Counted from the stretch's first letter, positions 18,186 through 27,322 are shown. The stretch: 64,000 nt of DNA from Methylonatrum sp040877625 (GCA_040877625.1 JBBDNK010000033.1:186001-250000), one strand, 5' to 3'. Numbers and translations are program-made. The notes: generated from the letters alone by a model not told the origin.

Positions 18186-18886
18186 TTCCGATCGCCGACG
18201 ACACGCCGAGCCGAATTGTTCCCATTGTTACCTGGTTACTGCTGGCCACCTGCGTGGTGGTCTTTTTCTGGCAGGTGTCGTTGCCCGCACCCGATCAGAT
18301 GGCGGTGGTACACGCCTTGGGCGTGATCCCGGCGGTGTTGTTCGGTGAGGCCTATCTGCCGCCGGAGATTCAGCTCGTGCCGGCCTGGCTGACGGTTTTT
18401 ACCTCCATGTTCCTGCATGGAGGCTGGCTGCATCTGATCAGCAATATGCTGTATTTGTGGGTGTTTGCGGATAATGTCGAAGATGCCATGGGCCATGGCC
18501 GGTTTCTGCTGTTCTACCTGCTCTGCGGCGTGGCGGCTGCGCTGGCGCAGTCCTTGCCGGCGATGGATTCGGCCATTCCCATGATCGGCGCTAGCGGCGC
18601 CATATCCGGCGTGCTCGGCGCCTACCTGCTACTGTATCCTTGGGCCCGGATAACTGTAATCGTGCCGCTGGGTATCATTCTCTATCCGATGCAGGTTCCG
18701 GCGTTCGTTATGTTGTTGGCTTGGTTCGGTCTGCAGCTTGTCAGCGGACTGATGATCGACCCTGGCGAGCCGGGGGTGGCGTTCCAGGCCCATGCCGGCG
18801 GATTCGTCGCCGGCATGTTTCTGGTCGGACCGTTCAGGCGTCAGGGTATTCGAATGTTCAACAGGGCCAGGGTGCGGAGCCGCTAA
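18182..18886 (+). CDS. Rhomboid-family intramembrane serine protease
   Basis: A 234-residue membrane protein with six or seven hydrophobic segments. The rhomboid motifs are complete: HGGWLHLISNMLYLWVF, the catalytic-serine motif GASGAISGVLGAY, and a late AHAGGFVAGM carrying the catalytic histidine. It would cleave transmembrane segments of client proteins, which are unknown here. Its ATG overlaps the end of the lon fragment, and its TAA stop abuts a palindromic repeat. Confidence 0.93.
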   Translation: MIPIADDTPSRIVPIVTWLLLATCVVVFFWQVSLPAPDQMAVVHALGVIPAVLFGEAYLPPEIQLVPAWLTVFTSMFLHGGWLHLISNMLYLWVFADNVEDAMGHGRFLLFYLLCGVAAALAQSLPAMDSAIPMIGASGAISGVLGAYLLLYPWARITVIVPLGIILYPMQVPAFVMLLAWFGLQLVSGLMIDPGEPGVAFQAHAGGFVAGMFLVGPFRRQGIRMFNRARVRSR

Positions 18887-18887
18887 A

Positions 18888-18927
18888 GAGACACTGACCT
18901 ATTCCCATGGGAATAAGTCAGTGTCTC
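18888..18927. repeat. Palindromic repeat, family 1, loopless copy
   Basis: A 40-base near-perfect palindrome (arms GAGACACTGACCTATTCCC and its complement, one mismatched pair) without the 12-base loop of the copy at 10754. It starts at the rhomboid stop codon and runs into the stop codon of the converging HEAT-type gene. Confidence 0.9.
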
Positions 18928-18928
18928 C

Positions 18929-19522
18929 CTATCCGGCAATGCGGCGGCGGGCGGTCGCCTCTTCCACCTTGCCGCTCAAACCCGGCTCACGCCTGCAGGC
19001 GCGCACCAGGCTGTCATGACGATAGCGAGCCAACCTTGCCAGGCGTTCATCACTTTGTCGCAGCAGCGGCTCAAGCTCCGCAAGTCGTTCCGGACTGGTG
19101 ATGCGCTCCAGGGCCGCCAGCCGGACGCGGATATTCGTATCCTCAACGGCGACCTCGGCCAGCAGCCGCTCCCCCGAGACCCCCCGCACGGCTACCAGGC
19201 GGAGTTCCGCCTCGCGGGCGCGGCGGGCCACATGCGCCAGCAGAGTGGCGTCCGTGCAGGCTTGCAGCCCGGCCAGGCGCTGCGCCATGGTCAGACTGCC
19301 ATCGCCGCCAATGAACAGCATCCGCAACCGCTCCGCCGCGGCTTCCCGAACACGATCATCGGTATCATCACGGCGCAGTTGAAGCAGACGGCCAAGGTCC
19401 GACAGCCGACGTACGGCGGCCAGACGCACAGCCGGATCAGCGTCCGCGCAGGCCTGTTCAGGAGGCGTGGGAGAGGTTTCGGTACGAAGTCGACCGAGCA
19501 GTCGTCGAAGCATTCGGGCCAC
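18929..19522 (-). CDS. HEAT-type protein, likely truncated DUF349 protein
   Basis: A 197-residue helical protein with short HEAT-like units (VRLAAVRRLSDL, VREAAAERL, VRLAALERI). This pattern resembles the N-terminal part of the long DUF349 proteins of gammaproteobacteria. The DUF349 coiled-coil repeats that should follow are absent. Its TAG stop is formed by the flank of the palindromic repeat at 18888-18927, which suggests truncation by that element. A naturally short HEAT protein is the alternative. Function unknown. Confidence 0.7.
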   Translation of the reverse strand: MARMLRRLLGRLRTETSPTPPEQACADADPAVRLAAVRRLSDLGRLLQLRRDDTDDRVREAAAERLRMLFIGGDGSLTMAQRLAGLQACTDATLLAHVARRAREAELRLVAVRGVSGERLLAEVAVEDTNIRVRLAALERITSPERLAELEPLLRQSDERLARLARYRHDSLVRACRREPGLSGKVEEATARRRIAG

Positions 19523-19570
19523 CTGTCGGGGAAATCAGGCTTCCCATGGTAAAGCAAACACTTGCGAAGA

Positions 19571-19610
19571 CGGCGAACACCGTCACGGATTCCCGGTGAC
19601 GGTGTTCGCC
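19571..19610 (-). terminator. Hairpin after argG
   Basis: A perfect 16-base stem (GGCGAACACCGTCAC and its complement) with an eight-base loop, starting eight bases past the argG stop on the minus strand. Only a short T-run follows, so termination strength is uncertain. Confidence 0.65.
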
Positions 19611-19617
19611 GCGCGGC

Positions 19618-20829
19618 TCACTTGCGCCGGCGGGCCTGAAGCTTCAGGCGCAGGGCGTTGAGTTTGATGAACCCGGCGGCATCCTTCTGATCATAGGCCC
19701 CGGCATCGTCCTCGAAGGTCGCAATGCGCGCATCAAACAGGCTGTCGGTGTCGGATTTGCGCCCCACCACCGACACGGCGCCCTTGTAAAGCTTGAGCCG
19801 TACCACGCCATTGACCACCTGCTGGGTATGGTCGATCAGTGCCTGCATGGCCTCACGCTCGGGGCTGAACCAGTAACCGTTGTAGATCAGCTGAGCGTAG
19901 CGGGGCATCAGCTCATCCTTCAGGTGCGCCGCCTCGCGGTCCAGGGTGATGGACTCGATACCACGGTGCGCCTTCATCAGAATGGTGCCGCCGGGTGTCT
20001 CGTAACAGCCACGGGACTTGATGCCGACATAGCGGTTTTCGACGATGTCCAGCCTGCCGATGCCGTGCGCGCCGCCGACACGGTTGAGTTCCGCAAGCAG
20101 CGTGGCCGGCGTCATGGCCTTGCCGTCGATGGCCACGCAGTCGCCGCGCTCGAAGCTCAGCTCCAGATAGACGGGGCTGTCGGGGGCCTTTTCCGGCGGC
20201 ACCGTCCAGCGCCACATGTCCTCTTCAGCCTCGGCCCAGGGGTCTTCCAGAATGCCGCCTTCATAGGAGATGTGCAGCAGATTGGCATCCATCGAATACG
20301 GCGATCCGCCCTTCTTCTTGCCCTCGATGGGAATGCCCCGCTTTTCGGCATAGGCCAGCAGCTTCTCCCGGGACAGCAGATCCCATTCGCGCCAGGGCGC
20401 GATCACCTTGATACCGGGTTCCAGACCATAGTATCCAAGTTCAAAGCGCACCTGATCATTACCCTTGCCGGTGGCGCCATGAGAGACGGCGTCAGCGCCG
20501 GTTTCACGGGCAATCTCGACCTGACGCTTGGCGATCAGCGGCCGGGCGATGGAGGTGCCGAGCAGGTACTCGCCTTCATAGATGGCATTGGCGCGGAACA
20601 TGGGGAAGACGAAATCGCGGACGAATTCCTCGCGCAGATCCTCGATGTAGATCTCCTTCACACCCATGCCCTGAGCCTTGGCTCGCGCCGGCTCCAGCTC
20701 CTCGCCCTGGCCGAGGTCAGCGGTAAAGGTCACCACCTCGCAGGAATAGGTGTCCTTGAGCCACTCAAGGATAACCGAGGTATCCAGCCCGCCGGAGTAG
20801 GCGAGCACGACTTTCTTCACATCACTCAT
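19618..20829 (-). CDS. argG: Argininosuccinate synthase
   Basis: Joins citrulline and aspartate with ATP in arginine synthesis. The 403-residue protein has the N-type ATP pyrophosphatase loop VVLAYSGGLDTSV near its start, plus GATGKGNDQVRFE and YETPGGTILMKAHRGIESITLDR. I chose the ATG at 20829, which gives MSDVKKVVLAYSGG; the frame extends 41 codons upstream into the intergenic region. It is transcribed alone, divergent from the carbonic anhydrase-like gene. Confidence 0.97.
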   Translation of the reverse strand: MSDVKKVVLAYSGGLDTSVILEWLKDTYSCEVVTFTADLGQGEELEPARAKAQGMGVKEIYIEDLREEFVRDFVFPMFRANAIYEGEYLLGTSIARPLIAKRQVEIARETGADAVSHGATGKGNDQVRFELGYYGLEPGIKVIAPWREWDLLSREKLLAYAEKRGIPIEGKKKGGSPYSMDANLLHISYEGGILEDPWAEAEEDMWRWTVPPEKAPDSPVYLELSFERGDCVAIDGKAMTPATLLAELNRVGGAHGIGRLDIVENRYVGIKSRGCYETPGGTILMKAHRGIESITLDREAAHLKDELMPRYAQLIYNGYWFSPEREAMQALIDHTQQVVNGVVRLKLYKGAVSVVGRKSDTDSLFDARIATFEDDAGAYDQKDAAGFIKLNALRLKLQARRRK

Positions 20830-20990
20830 TGCGACAGCGCCCTCTGAAAAACGCATGAAAATTATCGCGCAATGATCCGCGTTGAAGGCCGAGAGTGCAA
20901 GAATCCGCCCGTGCACGCGGTAAACACGCCATAAAGGCCTTGCCCTGGTCATGCTAACGTATGCGCTTGCAACGCGGAGGAGACAGCACC

Positions 20991-21518
20991 ATGCGATACC
21001 AGCTCGACGATCGCCGTGTCCAGTGCGCCGGCGACCATTTCATTGCCCACAATGCCACCGTAATCGGTACCGTCGAGATCGGTCACGACGTCAGCATCTG
21101 GTTCAACGTCGTCATCCGCGGCGACATGGACCGCATCGCCGTCGGCGACGGCAGCAACGTACAGGACGGCTCGGTCCTGCACACCGACGAGGGGTTCCCG
21201 CTTGAAATCGGCCGTAACGTGACGGTCGGCCACAAGGTCATGCTCCATGGCTGCCGCATCGGCGACAACAGCCTGATCGGCATCAACGCGGTCATCCTCA
21301 ATAATGCGAAGATCGGCCGCAACTGCCTGATCGGTGCCAACACGCTGATCACGGAAGGCAAGGATATTCCGGACGGTTCCCTGGTCATGGGCTCCCCCGG
21401 CAAGGTCGTTCGCCAACTCAACGACGACGAGATCGCCGGGCTTGCGGAGAGCGCGAGGCACTATGTGGAGAATGGCCGCCGCTATCGGAGCGGGTTCCGG
21501 GCGCAGGCATCGGACTGA
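20991..21518 (+). CDS. Gamma-carbonic anhydrase-like hexapeptide protein
   Basis: A 175-residue left-handed beta-helix protein (YrdA/CaiE type) built from hexapeptide repeats (IGHDVSIWFNVVIRGDM, IGRNVTVGHKVMLHGCRIGDNSLIGINAVI). The metal-binding histidines in TVGHKVMLHGC and SVLHTDEG are present. Activity as a carbonic anhydrase is possible but unproven for this subfamily. A GGAGGAG site precedes the ATG at 20991. It is 74 bases upstream of pyrC on the same strand. Confidence 0.9.
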   Translation: MRYQLDDRRVQCAGDHFIAHNATVIGTVEIGHDVSIWFNVVIRGDMDRIAVGDGSNVQDGSVLHTDEGFPLEIGRNVTVGHKVMLHGCRIGDNSLIGINAVILNNAKIGRNCLIGANTLITEGKDIPDGSLVMGSPGKVVRQLNDDEIAGLAESARHYVENGRRYRSGFRAQASD

Positions 21519-21528
21519 TACATACCGC

Positions 21529-21557
21529 CTGCCATCGTCGGGCGGACACGTTATACT
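21529..21557 (+). promoter_or_regulatory. Candidate pyrC promoter
   Basis: CTGCCA (four of six to the -35 consensus) and TATACT (five of six to the -10 consensus) with 17 bases between them, 36 bases before the pyrC start. Confidence 0.45.
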
Positions 21558-21592
21558 GGCCGGCTACTTCAGGCCTTGAGCAGCTACAATCA

Positions 21593-22633
21593 ATGGACCG
21601 CCTGACACTCACCCGGCCCGACGACTGGCATTTGCATGTGCGCGACGGCGACGTACTTGAGGACGTGGTGGCGTTCACCGCGGCACAATTCGGCCGGGCC
21701 ATCATCATGCCGAATCTCAAACCGCCCGTGACCCGCCTGGACCAGGCTCTGGCCTACCGAGGGCGCATTCTGGCGGCGGTGCCCTCGGGGCAGCGCTTCG
21801 AGCCGCTGATGACTCTGTACCTGACCGACAGCACCACGGTGGACGCTATCCGCGAGGCGGTGACCAGCGGCGCCATACACGGCGTGAAACTCTATCCCGC
21901 CGGCGCCACCACCAACTCCGATGCCGGTGTCACCGATCTGGCCCGCTGTGCCGAGGCGCTGGCCGCCATGGAGGAAGCCGGCCTGCCGCTGCTTGTTCAC
22001 GGCGAGGTCACCAGCGAAGGCGTCGACATCTTTGATCGCGAAACCCGCTTCATCGAAGAACGGCTGATACCGCTGCTGGAGCGTTACCCGCGGCTGAAGC
22101 TGGTATTCGAGCACATCACCACTGCAACCGCTGTCGAGTTCGTGCGCCAGGCGCCGCCCACGGTTGCGGCAACCATCACCGCGCATCACCTGTTATACAA
22201 CAGAAACCATATGCTGGCTGGGGGAATCCGGCCGCATTACTACTGCTTGCCGATACTAAAACGCGAGGAAGACCGTCATGCTTTACTGGAGGCCGCCACC
22301 TCCGGCAACCCGAAGTTCTTTCTCGGCACCGACAGCGCTCCTCACGCCCGCGGCGACAAGGAATCCGCCTGCGGTTGCGCCGGCAGCTTTACCGCGCCGA
22401 TCGCCATGGAACTTTACGCCGAGGCCTTCGAGGAGGCCGACCGTCTCGACCGGCTGGAGGGCTTCGCCAGTCATTTCGGCGCGGATTTCTACGGGCTGCC
22501 ACGCAACACCGATACGATCACCCTGGAACGGCGGGGCCAGGACGTTCCGCCGGAGTATCGATTCGGCGGGCAACGGATCGTGCCGCTACGGGCCGGCCAA
22601 CGCTTGCCCTGGCGTGTAAACCATCAGACTTGA
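21593..22633 (+). CDS. pyrC: Dihydroorotase, type II
   Basis: Catalyses ring closure of carbamoyl-aspartate in pyrimidine synthesis. The 346-residue amidohydrolase has the N-terminal zinc motif DDWHLHVRDGD, the bridging-lysine region GVKLYPAG, later histidines in LLVHGEVT and FEHITT, and the catalytic aspartate in FLGTDSAPHARGDKE. Length is normal for the short, E. coli-type enzyme. It precedes rnt by ten bases, as it does in several gammaproteobacteria. Confidence 0.97.
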   Translation: MDRLTLTRPDDWHLHVRDGDVLEDVVAFTAAQFGRAIIMPNLKPPVTRLDQALAYRGRILAAVPSGQRFEPLMTLYLTDSTTVDAIREAVTSGAIHGVKLYPAGATTNSDAGVTDLARCAEALAAMEEAGLPLLVHGEVTSEGVDIFDRETRFIEERLIPLLERYPRLKLVFEHITTATAVEFVRQAPPTVAATITAHHLLYNRNHMLAGGIRPHYYCLPILKREEDRHALLEAATSGNPKFFLGTDSAPHARGDKESACGCAGSFTAPIAMELYAEAFEEADRLDRLEGFASHFGADFYGLPRNTDTITLERRGQDVPPEYRFGGQRIVPLRAGQRLPWRVNHQT

Positions 22634-22643
22634 CGGGAGCAAC

Positions 22644-23306
22644 ATGCAGGATTACGCCAAAAGTTCGGACCGGGCCACCGACACCGGCAATAGCCCCGCC
22701 CTCATCGCGCAGCGGTTTCGCAGCTTTTTGCCGATCGTGGTCGACGTCGAGACGGGTGGCCTGAACAGCAGCACCGATGCCCTGCTGCAGATCGCCGCGG
22801 TGATCGTCCGCATGGATGAGCAGGGGCGCATGTATCGGGCCGAGACCCATTCCTGCCATGTACAGCCTTTTGCGGGCGCCAACATTGACCCCAGGGCGCT
22901 GGAGATCAACGGCATCGACCCAGGTCATCCGCTACGCATAGCCTACCCGGAGCAGGATGCGCTTGGCCGCATTTTCAAGCCCATCAGGCAGGAAATCAGA
23001 GACACGGGATGTTCCCGTGCCATTCTGGTGGGACACAATGCGACGTTCGATCTGAATTTTCTGAATGCAGCGGTGGAACGAGCGGGCATTCGCCGCAATC
23101 CATTCCACCCCTTCGGCAGCTTCGACACCGCCACGCTGGCCGGGCTGGCCTTCGGGCAGACCGTGCTCGCCCGCGCCGTAAAGGCCTCGGGAGAGGCCTG
23201 GGACGGCCACGAGGCGCACTCCGCCATCTACGATGCGGAGAAGACGGCCGACCTGTTCTGCACCATTGTCAATCAATGGGACAGACACATCGGCATCCCG
23301 GTCTGA
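22644..23306 (+). CDS. rnt: Ribonuclease T
   Basis: A 3'-5' exonuclease of the DEDDh class that trims tRNA CCA ends and other stable RNAs. In 220 residues it shows Exo I (VVDVETGGLN), Exo II (VGHNATFDLNFLNAAVERAG) and Exo III (HEAHSAIYDAEKTADLF). It is encoded directly after pyrC and before the converging grxD. Confidence 0.96.
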   Translation: MQDYAKSSDRATDTGNSPALIAQRFRSFLPIVVDVETGGLNSSTDALLQIAAVIVRMDEQGRMYRAETHSCHVQPFAGANIDPRALEINGIDPGHPLRIAYPEQDALGRIFKPIRQEIRDTGCSRAILVGHNATFDLNFLNAAVERAGIRRNPFHPFGSFDTATLAGLAFGQTVLARAVKASGEAWDGHEAHSAIYDAEKTADLFCTIVNQWDRHIGIPV

Positions 23307-23317
23307 CCAGCTGCAGC

Positions 23318-23653
23318 TCAGGCGCTCTGCGGCTTGTTCGCCACTGCTTCCTTAACCAGCGTGTGCAGATCGCCGCTTTCGTACATCTGCATGATGATGT
23401 CGCAACCGCCGACCAACTCGCCGTTCACATAGAGCTGCGGAATGGTCGGCCAGTTGCCGAATTCCTTGACACCCTGGCGAATGCGCTCGTCTTCCAGCAC
23501 GTTCACATAAGCGAACTCAACCTCGCACCCTGCCAATGCCTGGGAAGACCGCATGGAAAAACCGCACTGCGGAAATTGCGGCGTGCCCTTCATGAACAGA
23601 ATAACCGGATGACTCTCGACCTGCTCTTTGATTGCCTGCTGAATTCCTTCCAT
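23318..23653 (-). CDS. grxD: Monothiol glutaredoxin
   Basis: A 107-residue monothiol glutaredoxin (Grx4 type) that carries [2Fe-2S] clusters with BolA-like partners. The CGFS active site (PQCGFSMRS), FMKGTPQFP, and WPTIPQLYVNGELVGGCDI are diagnostic. I chose the ATG at 23653; the frame opens 29 codons upstream. It converges on rnt with an 11-base gap. Confidence 0.96.
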   Translation of the reverse strand: MEGIQQAIKEQVESHPVILFMKGTPQFPQCGFSMRSSQALAGCEVEFAYVNVLEDERIRQGVKEFGNWPTIPQLYVNGELVGGCDIIMQMYESGDLHTLVKEAVANKPQSA

Positions 23654-24011
23654 CAATGCACTACCTCTGTCTGCAATGGTTGGCGGGGACTCTCCCCGGC
23701 CCTGCCTGTCAGTGTACAGGATACGCCGCATCAATCTCACGAGGACGTTGGCGACAACCTGAAGTCGGGGCTCTCGGCGGCATATTCAAGAGCTGATGAC
23801 CAGACACCCATTGAAAAGCCGTCTTGCCGCCGCCATCCCTCGGGATGATCCGGGGTTAATGTACCTGACCACATCCATGGATGAATATCATCCGAGCGTG
23901 GATTGCATTGCCCCGGTCGGCTGGTAGACTCGGCTGGCACATTGTTTGCCTCTGTCTGGCAGACGACTGATTTCAGCCGTAACGCTATGTGAAACTCCCA
24001 AGGAGCACACG
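23654..24011. other. Intergenic region between grxD and sodB
   Basis: These 358 bases separate the divergent grxD and sodB genes. They hold a short hairpin (CATCCCTCGGGATG, about 23834-23847) and the palindromic stretch CATCCATGGATG near 23874. An AAGGAG ribosome binding site precedes sodB. I see no further gene and no clear promoter consensus. Confidence 0.6.
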
Positions 24012-24602
24012 ATGAAACACGAACTCCCACCGCTTCCCTATGCGAAGACTGCCCTGGCACCCCATATCTCCGAGGAAACCCTCGAGTACCATCACGGCAA
24101 GCACCACCAGGCTTATGTAACCAAGCTCAACGAGCTGATCCCCGGCACCGAGTATGAAAACATGTCGCTGGAGGACATCATTCGCAATGCGTCCGGCGGG
24201 CTGTTCAACCAGGCCGCCCAGGTCTGGAATCACTCATTCTACTGGAACTGCCTGAGCCCGAACGGTGGCGGCGAACCCAGCGGTGAGCTGGCGGATGCCA
24301 TCAAGCGTGACTTCGGGTCGATCGATGCCTTCAAGAAGGAATTCACCGACAAAACCATTGCCAACTTCGGCTCCGGCTGGGGCTGGCTGGTGAAGGACAA
24401 GGCGTCCGGCAAGCTCTCCATCGTTGAAACCGACGATGCCAAGACGCCGCTGACCGACAGCAAGGTCGAGCCACTGCTGACCTGCGATATCTGGGAGCAT
24501 GCCTACTACATCGATTACCGGAACGCCCGACCCAAGTACATGGAAGCGTTCTGGAACCTGGCTAACTGGGACTTCGCCGCGGCGAACTTCAAGAACGCCT
24601 GA
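24012..24602 (+). CDS. sodB: Iron superoxide dismutase
   Basis: Converts superoxide to oxygen and hydrogen peroxide in the cytoplasm. The 196-residue Fe/Mn-SOD has the helical N-terminus with metal ligands in EYHHGKHHQAYV and QVWNHSFYW, FGSGWGWLV, and the C-terminal ligands in DIWEHAYYIDYRN. The residue pattern (SGGLFNQAAQVWNHSF) fits the iron type. The ATG at 24012 has an AAGGAG site. An intrinsic terminator follows. Confidence 0.96.
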   Translation: MKHELPPLPYAKTALAPHISEETLEYHHGKHHQAYVTKLNELIPGTEYENMSLEDIIRNASGGLFNQAAQVWNHSFYWNCLSPNGGGEPSGELADAIKRDFGSIDAFKKEFTDKTIANFGSGWGWLVKDKASGKLSIVETDDAKTPLTDSKVEPLLTCDIWEHAYYIDYRNARPKYMEAFWNLANWDFAAANFKNA

Positions 24603-24622
24603 AGCTATCCGGCATGAGCAAA

Positions 24623-24660
24623 GCCCTGATCGAGGCAGTCTTGATCAGGGCGTTTTATTT
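24623..24660 (+). terminator. Intrinsic terminator of sodB
   Basis: A nine-base perfect stem (GCCCTGATC / GATCAGGGC) with an 11-base loop and the tail GTTTTATTT, 20 bases after the sodB stop. Confidence 0.92.
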
Positions 24661-24686
24661 GCAGGCCCGTCCTTCGCACCCGGCGT

Positions 24687-25454
24687 TCAGGCGGAGACGA
24701 TGAAAAAGCCGTTCAGCAGGTTCTCCTTGTTGTACGACAGCGGCTGATCGGGGCTGTCCGCCTTCACCACCTTGCCGCCGGCGGCTTCCACTATGGCCTG
24801 ACCGGCCCCGGTGTCCCATTCCATGGTCGGCCCAAAACGCGGGTACAGGGTCGCCCGACCCTCGGCCACTGCGCAGAACTTCAGCGAGCTGCCCACTGGA
24901 ACGGATTCCGCGACCTGCACATTCTCCAGATACGCCGCGAGCTCACCGGACGGGTGAGAGCGACTCTTGACCACCGCGTGCCCCTCCCCTGCGGCCGGGC
25001 TGCGAACCGAGATCGGTTCTCTGGGGCCCTTGCCTGTGCGGCGCCATGCCCCTTCACCCCTCGCACCCACGTATAGGGTGTCTGTTGCGGGGGCGAAGAT
25101 CACGCCAAATACCGGTTGGCCATTCTCGACCAGGGCGATGTTCACCGTGAACTCACCGTTGCGCTTGATGAATTCCTTGGTGCCGTCCAGAGGGTCGACC
25201 AGCCAGAACCGCTGCCAGTGCCGGCGTTCCTGCCAGGGGATATCCCTGCCTTCTTCCGACAGCACCGGTATCTCCGGAGTCAGTGCCCGGAGGCCCTGGT
25301 CGATGACCGCATGGGATGCCCGGTCCGCGGCTGTCAGCGGAGAATTGTCGTCCTTTGTTTCCACGCTGAAGTCCGGGCCGTTGTAGACGGCCAGAATGGC
25401 ATGACCCGCCTCGACGGCGAGGTCAATGATGGCGTTGGCGTCGTATTGCGTCAT
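24687..25454 (-). CDS. cysQ: 3'(2'),5'-bisphosphate nucleotidase
   Basis: Hydrolyses PAP (and PAPS) to AMP (APS), removing the toxic by-product of sulfate activation. The 255-residue inositol monophosphatase-fold protein has the metal motifs VLSEEG, WLVDPLDGTKEF and, near the C-terminus, EWDTGAGQAIVEAAGG. The ATG at 25454 has an AGGAA site; the open frame reaches 44 codons further up into the end of the Sat-CysC gene. It closes an apparent SLC13-sat/cysC-cysQ transcript. Confidence 0.95.
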   Translation of the reverse strand: MTQYDANAIIDLAVEAGHAILAVYNGPDFSVETKDDNSPLTAADRASHAVIDQGLRALTPEIPVLSEEGRDIPWQERRHWQRFWLVDPLDGTKEFIKRNGEFTVNIALVENGQPVFGVIFAPATDTLYVGARGEGAWRRTGKGPREPISVRSPAAGEGHAVVKSRSHPSGELAAYLENVQVAESVPVGSSLKFCAVAEGRATLYPRFGPTMEWDTGAGQAIVEAAGGKVVKADSPDQPLSYNKENLLNGFFIVSA

Positions 25455-25524
25455 GGAAGTTCCTGGTGTGTTTGGTTGAAACCAGGCCGCGTCTCCTTCT
25501 GCGGCCGCCGCATCCTGCCCTGGA

Positions 25525-27255
25525 TCATTCCCGGTCGATGAAGCCCTGCTTCTCCAGATGGAGAATAATCTGGTGGGCCAACTCATCGGCGGAGTAACGG
25601 GAGGTATCCACGGTCACTTCAGCGTGCTCGGGGGCCTCGTAGGGATCGTCGATACCGGTGAACTGCTTGATCAGGCCGGCCCGGGCCTTGGCATACAGAC
25701 CCTTGCGGTCCCGGTCCTCGCATACCTCGATGGGCGTGGCCACGTGAATCTCGATGAAGCCACCGTATTGCGTGATCATTTCGCGCACCTCGCGGCGCGT
25801 GGCGGCATAGGGGGCGATGGGCGCGCAGATGGCGATACCCCGGTTCTTGGTGATCTCGCTGGCCACATAGCCGATGCGCTTGATGTTCACCTCCCGATGC
25901 TCCTTGGAGAAGCCCAGCTCACTGGACAGGTGCTTGCGCACCAGATCGCCATCGAGCATGGTCACCGGCCGGGTGCCGAGTTCCATGAGTTTGGCCATCA
26001 GCACATTGGCGATGGTGGACTTGCCGGACCCGGACAGACCGGTGAAGAACACGGTAAAGCCCTGTTCGCGCTTGGGCGGAAACGCCTGACGCAGGCGCGC
26101 GATGACTTCCGGATAGGAGAACCACTCGGGCAGGTCCAGGCCCTCGCGCAGGCGGCGTCGCAGTTCCGTGCCGGAGATGTTCAGCACCCGGGAGCCCTCG
26201 GGCACCTCGGAACCGGGCATGTACTGGGCACGATCCTCGACGTAAACCATTTCTTCGAAGGGCTGCATGGTAATGCCCAGCTCTTCCTCGAAGCGCCGGA
26301 CCAGATCCTGGGCCTCGTAGGGACCGTAGAAATCCTCACCCTTGCTGTTCTTGCCGGGGCCGGCATGATCGCGACCAACGATGAACCGCGCACAGCCGTG
26401 ATTCTTGCGAATAATCGCGTGCCAGACGGCTTCGCGGGGGCCACCCATGCGCATGGCCAGAGGCAGCAGCGACAGCGAGGTGGTCTGCTCCGGGAAATGC
26501 TTGACCACCTCCTGGTAACAGCGAACCCGCACAAAGTAATCCACATCACCGGGCTTGGTCATGCCGACTACCGGATGGATCAGCAGGTTGGCCTCACCCT
26601 TCTGGGAAGCGCGCTTGGCAAGCTCGACGTGGGCACGGTGCATGGGATTGCGGGTCTGGAAGGCAACCACATTGTTCCAGCCCAGCTTCACGAACCATTC
26701 CCGCAGCTCCCTCGGCGTGTGCCGCAAATGCTTGAAGGTATGATGGGGCGGCAGTTCCAGCCCCTCCAGCCGGCCGCCCAGATACACCGGGTTGCACTGG
26801 TGAAACAGACGGAATACTTCGGGATGGGCTTCATCGGCGGCACCATAAACCTGCTCGGCTTCGCGGCTGAAATCCGGCCGATAACTGTCTTCCAGCGTGA
26901 GGATGGCCAGAACCATGCCTTCAGGGTGACGCAAGGCGATGCGATCCCCCGGCTTCACGGACTCCGCGAACGCCTCGGTCACGTCCAGGTTGATGGGCAT
27001 CGGCCACAGAGCGCCATCGGCCAGGCGCATATCCGCGCAAACGCTGCTGTAGTCCTTCTCCGTAAGAAACCCGTTCAGGGGCGAAAAACCGCCGTTGAGC
27101 AGCAGTTCCGTATCGCAGACCTGGCGCTCGGTGAGGTCCCAGGATGGCAGCTCCACCGCCTCGCGCTTGAGCGCATCAACCCGGTCCGGGTCCACCAGTA
27201 GCTCCTTCAGCACGCCGCCATGAGGGGCTACCAGGTCATTGCTTGATCCAGTCAT
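25525..27255 (-). CDS. sat-cysC: Bifunctional sulfate adenylyltransferase / APS kinase
   Basis: Makes APS from sulfate and ATP and phosphorylates it to PAPS. Residues 1 to about 390 form a homomeric ATP sulfurylase with QTRNPMHRAH near residue 200 and GRDHAGPGKN. Residues about 395-576 form the APS kinase, with Walker A GLSGSGKST starting near 406 and the FIEIHVATPIEVCEDRD segment. The gene starts at ATG 27255 with a GAGGAG site. It differs from the CysD/CysN system of E. coli. It lies between an SLC13 carrier and cysQ, so import, activation and PAP removal are encoded together. Confidence 0.96.
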   Translation of the reverse strand: MTGSSNDLVAPHGGVLKELLVDPDRVDALKREAVELPSWDLTERQVCDTELLLNGGFSPLNGFLTEKDYSSVCADMRLADGALWPMPINLDVTEAFAESVKPGDRIALRHPEGMVLAILTLEDSYRPDFSREAEQVYGAADEAHPEVFRLFHQCNPVYLGGRLEGLELPPHHTFKHLRHTPRELREWFVKLGWNNVVAFQTRNPMHRAHVELAKRASQKGEANLLIHPVVGMTKPGDVDYFVRVRCYQEVVKHFPEQTTSLSLLPLAMRMGGPREAVWHAIIRKNHGCARFIVGRDHAGPGKNSKGEDFYGPYEAQDLVRRFEEELGITMQPFEEMVYVEDRAQYMPGSEVPEGSRVLNISGTELRRRLREGLDLPEWFSYPEVIARLRQAFPPKREQGFTVFFTGLSGSGKSTIANVLMAKLMELGTRPVTMLDGDLVRKHLSSELGFSKEHREVNIKRIGYVASEITKNRGIAICAPIAPYAATRREVREMITQYGGFIEIHVATPIEVCEDRDRKGLYAKARAGLIKQFTGIDDPYEAPEHAEVTVDTSRYSADELAHQIILHLEKQGFIDRE

Positions 27256-27322
27256 GGTGTTTCTTCTCCTCGGAATCTCGGATTCAGTCGTGCCCCGGGC
27301 CGCCCAGCAGACCGGGGCGTTT

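Noticed and set aside
25558..27201. A 547-codon open frame opposite Sat-CysC
   Set aside because: The Sat-CysC frame carries every expected motif; the antisense frame does not look like protein.
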